Origin: Xenopus tropicalis
Taxonomy: Eukaryota; Chordata; Amphibia; Anura; Pipidae
Length of the DNA: 64,000 bases
Assembly: GCF_000004195.4 (NCBI RefSeq)
Contig: NC_030678.2
Location: forward strand, 77,497,404-77,561,403
Reading direction: 5' to 3'
Shown: in pieces, positions 63,190 to 64,000 of the stretch
How the letters are laid out: each line of letters starts with the position of its first letter
How positions within the stretch are numbered: the stretch's first letter is position 1
Notes under the pieces: model-generated
The model's database searches: none
Seen by the model: only the letters and a program-made list of their open reading frames with translations
What the model was told of the DNA's origin: nothing
Program-made: the position numbers and the translations under genes

Positions 63190-64000
63190 AGTATAGGTAA
63201 AGTTCTAGCTGTTGCTGGGCCTTGGTAAGGTTAGTATGGGATTCGTGGGTTGGGCCTTCTACATAGGCCTGTTCCGCTAGGTGATATTGGTTTTCAGCGT
63301 CTTTACATATTTGTTTATTTATGTTGCGGGCTGCATTTATAGCAGGGGTGGGCAAACTACGGCCCGTGGGCCACATCCGACCCCTTGGCCTTTTTAATCC
63401 GGCCCGCCGCCGCCGCCAAGTCTCATCACGCGAGACTTGGTGTCATTGGCGGGCCGGAATTAAAGAGACGAAGGGGGCGAATCGCTGGCCCGGCCCTGCC
63501 CGCCCTGGCCCGGCCCGGGGGTAAGTAAATGTGGCCCGTGAGCCAAAAAGTTTGCCCACCCCTGATTTATAGCATTGATGGATATGGAAGCAGTGCCATT
63601 ATTATTTACCCAATAGTCCTTATAGTCCTCGGCATTCATCTCCCTTACTAAGGTGTTTTCTAACCAGAGGGGGCTGAGTCTCCAAAGTTTGGAGGGGAAA
63701 GCTTGGCCCATTCTCAGTTGTAACATTAAAGGAGAATGATCCGAGAATGCTCTGGGAAGGTATGTGATCTCGTTAACTGAAGCTAATGCCTCAGGGGAGC
63801 CAAATTCATAGTCTATACATGAAAGTGTTTTGTGGGATATGGAGTTGCATGAGTATTGAATAGTGTTGGGGTATTTCCATCTCCATATTTCAGTAAGATT
63901 TACATTCTCAGCCCAAGTGGCTAGGCCCGTGGAGGCTTGGTTGGTTGTATTTAATTTATCGAGGTGTGGCTGTAACAAGGAGTTAAAGTCCCCCATGATG
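63190..64000 (-). pseudogene. L1 ORF2 endonuclease fragment, continues past the window
   Basis: On the minus strand the frame 63460-63996 starts at the window edge with GDFNSLLQPHLDKLN and has IEYxx-like ISHKTLSCIDYEFGS and FSDHSPLMLQLRMG, the catalytic motifs of L1 endonuclease (GDFN, the RID-type Asp, SDH). The linker continues after an insertion as AARNINKQICKDAENQYHLA (63190-63335). It is broken by a 222-bp hAT MITE and lies in opposite orientation to L1-a and L1-b. Confidence 0.75.
63343..63564. mobile_element. 222-bp hAT-type MITE with 8-bp duplication
   Basis: The ends CAGGGGTGGGCAAACTACGG and gtttgcccaccCCTG (mirror) are inverted repeats. The flanking 8-bp direct repeat ATTTATAG lies at 63335-63342 and 63565-63572, exact. 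Inside, ggcccgtgggccac is mirrored by gtggcccgtgagcc. The centre is GC-rich (gcccgccgccgccgccaag). Removing it restores the minus-strand L1 text. Confidence 0.9.

Overview
The window is vertebrate genomic DNA and almost certainly comes from a clawed frog (Xenopus). It holds a six-exon hmgn2 gene, the last exon of dhdds just upstream on the same strand (the neighbour order known in mammals), and a very high density of frog-type transposons: TTAA-flanked T2-like MITEs, Harbinger-like MITEs with 3-bp duplications, Tc1, hAT, DIRS, Penelope-like, L1, CR1/Rex1-like and Ty3/gypsy elements. The species call is inference; no search was run.

Positions 1-16000 are the host-gene part. The dhdds terminal exon lies at 1228-1461. 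hmgn2 runs from a TATA promoter near 11996 in a CpG-rich stretch to a poly(A) signal at 15832. All its introns are phase 0 and the predicted protein has 92 residues. Between and inside the genes are MITEs and a degraded DIRS-like gag fragment (8250-8810).

Positions 16000-25200 hold old elements: a minus-strand Penelope-like remnant with GIY-YIG and reverse-transcriptase pieces (17380-19035), a small hAT MITE (19312-19619), and a Tc1 element (about 19741-24180) whose body is replaced by a frameshifted DIRS element.

Positions 25228-54098 are the most striking part, a nested set of insertions that can be read from target-site duplications (TSDs). L1-a (25245-54081) is split by L1-b (28015-50253). 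L1-b is split by a hAT transposon (28734-43263, 8-bp TSD) that carries its own BED-finger transposase on the minus strand and three tandem arrays. One of those arrays is split by a young, apparently intact chromodomain Ty3/gypsy element (35481-41150, 5-bp TSD ATATT). L1-b also carries a 5'-truncated CR1/Rex1-like LINE. The gypsy element shows a sushi/Tf1-type self-priming site and a textbook GGGAAAC frameshift site between gag and pol.

Positions 54100-64000 hold a second, broken gypsy element with a nested T2 MITE and Harbinger MITE, several more MITEs, a broken hAT-type (ZMYM1-like) transposase, a minus-strand gypsy gag relic, and a minus-strand L1 endonuclease fragment split by a 222-bp hAT MITE. 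No host gene was recognised after hmgn2.
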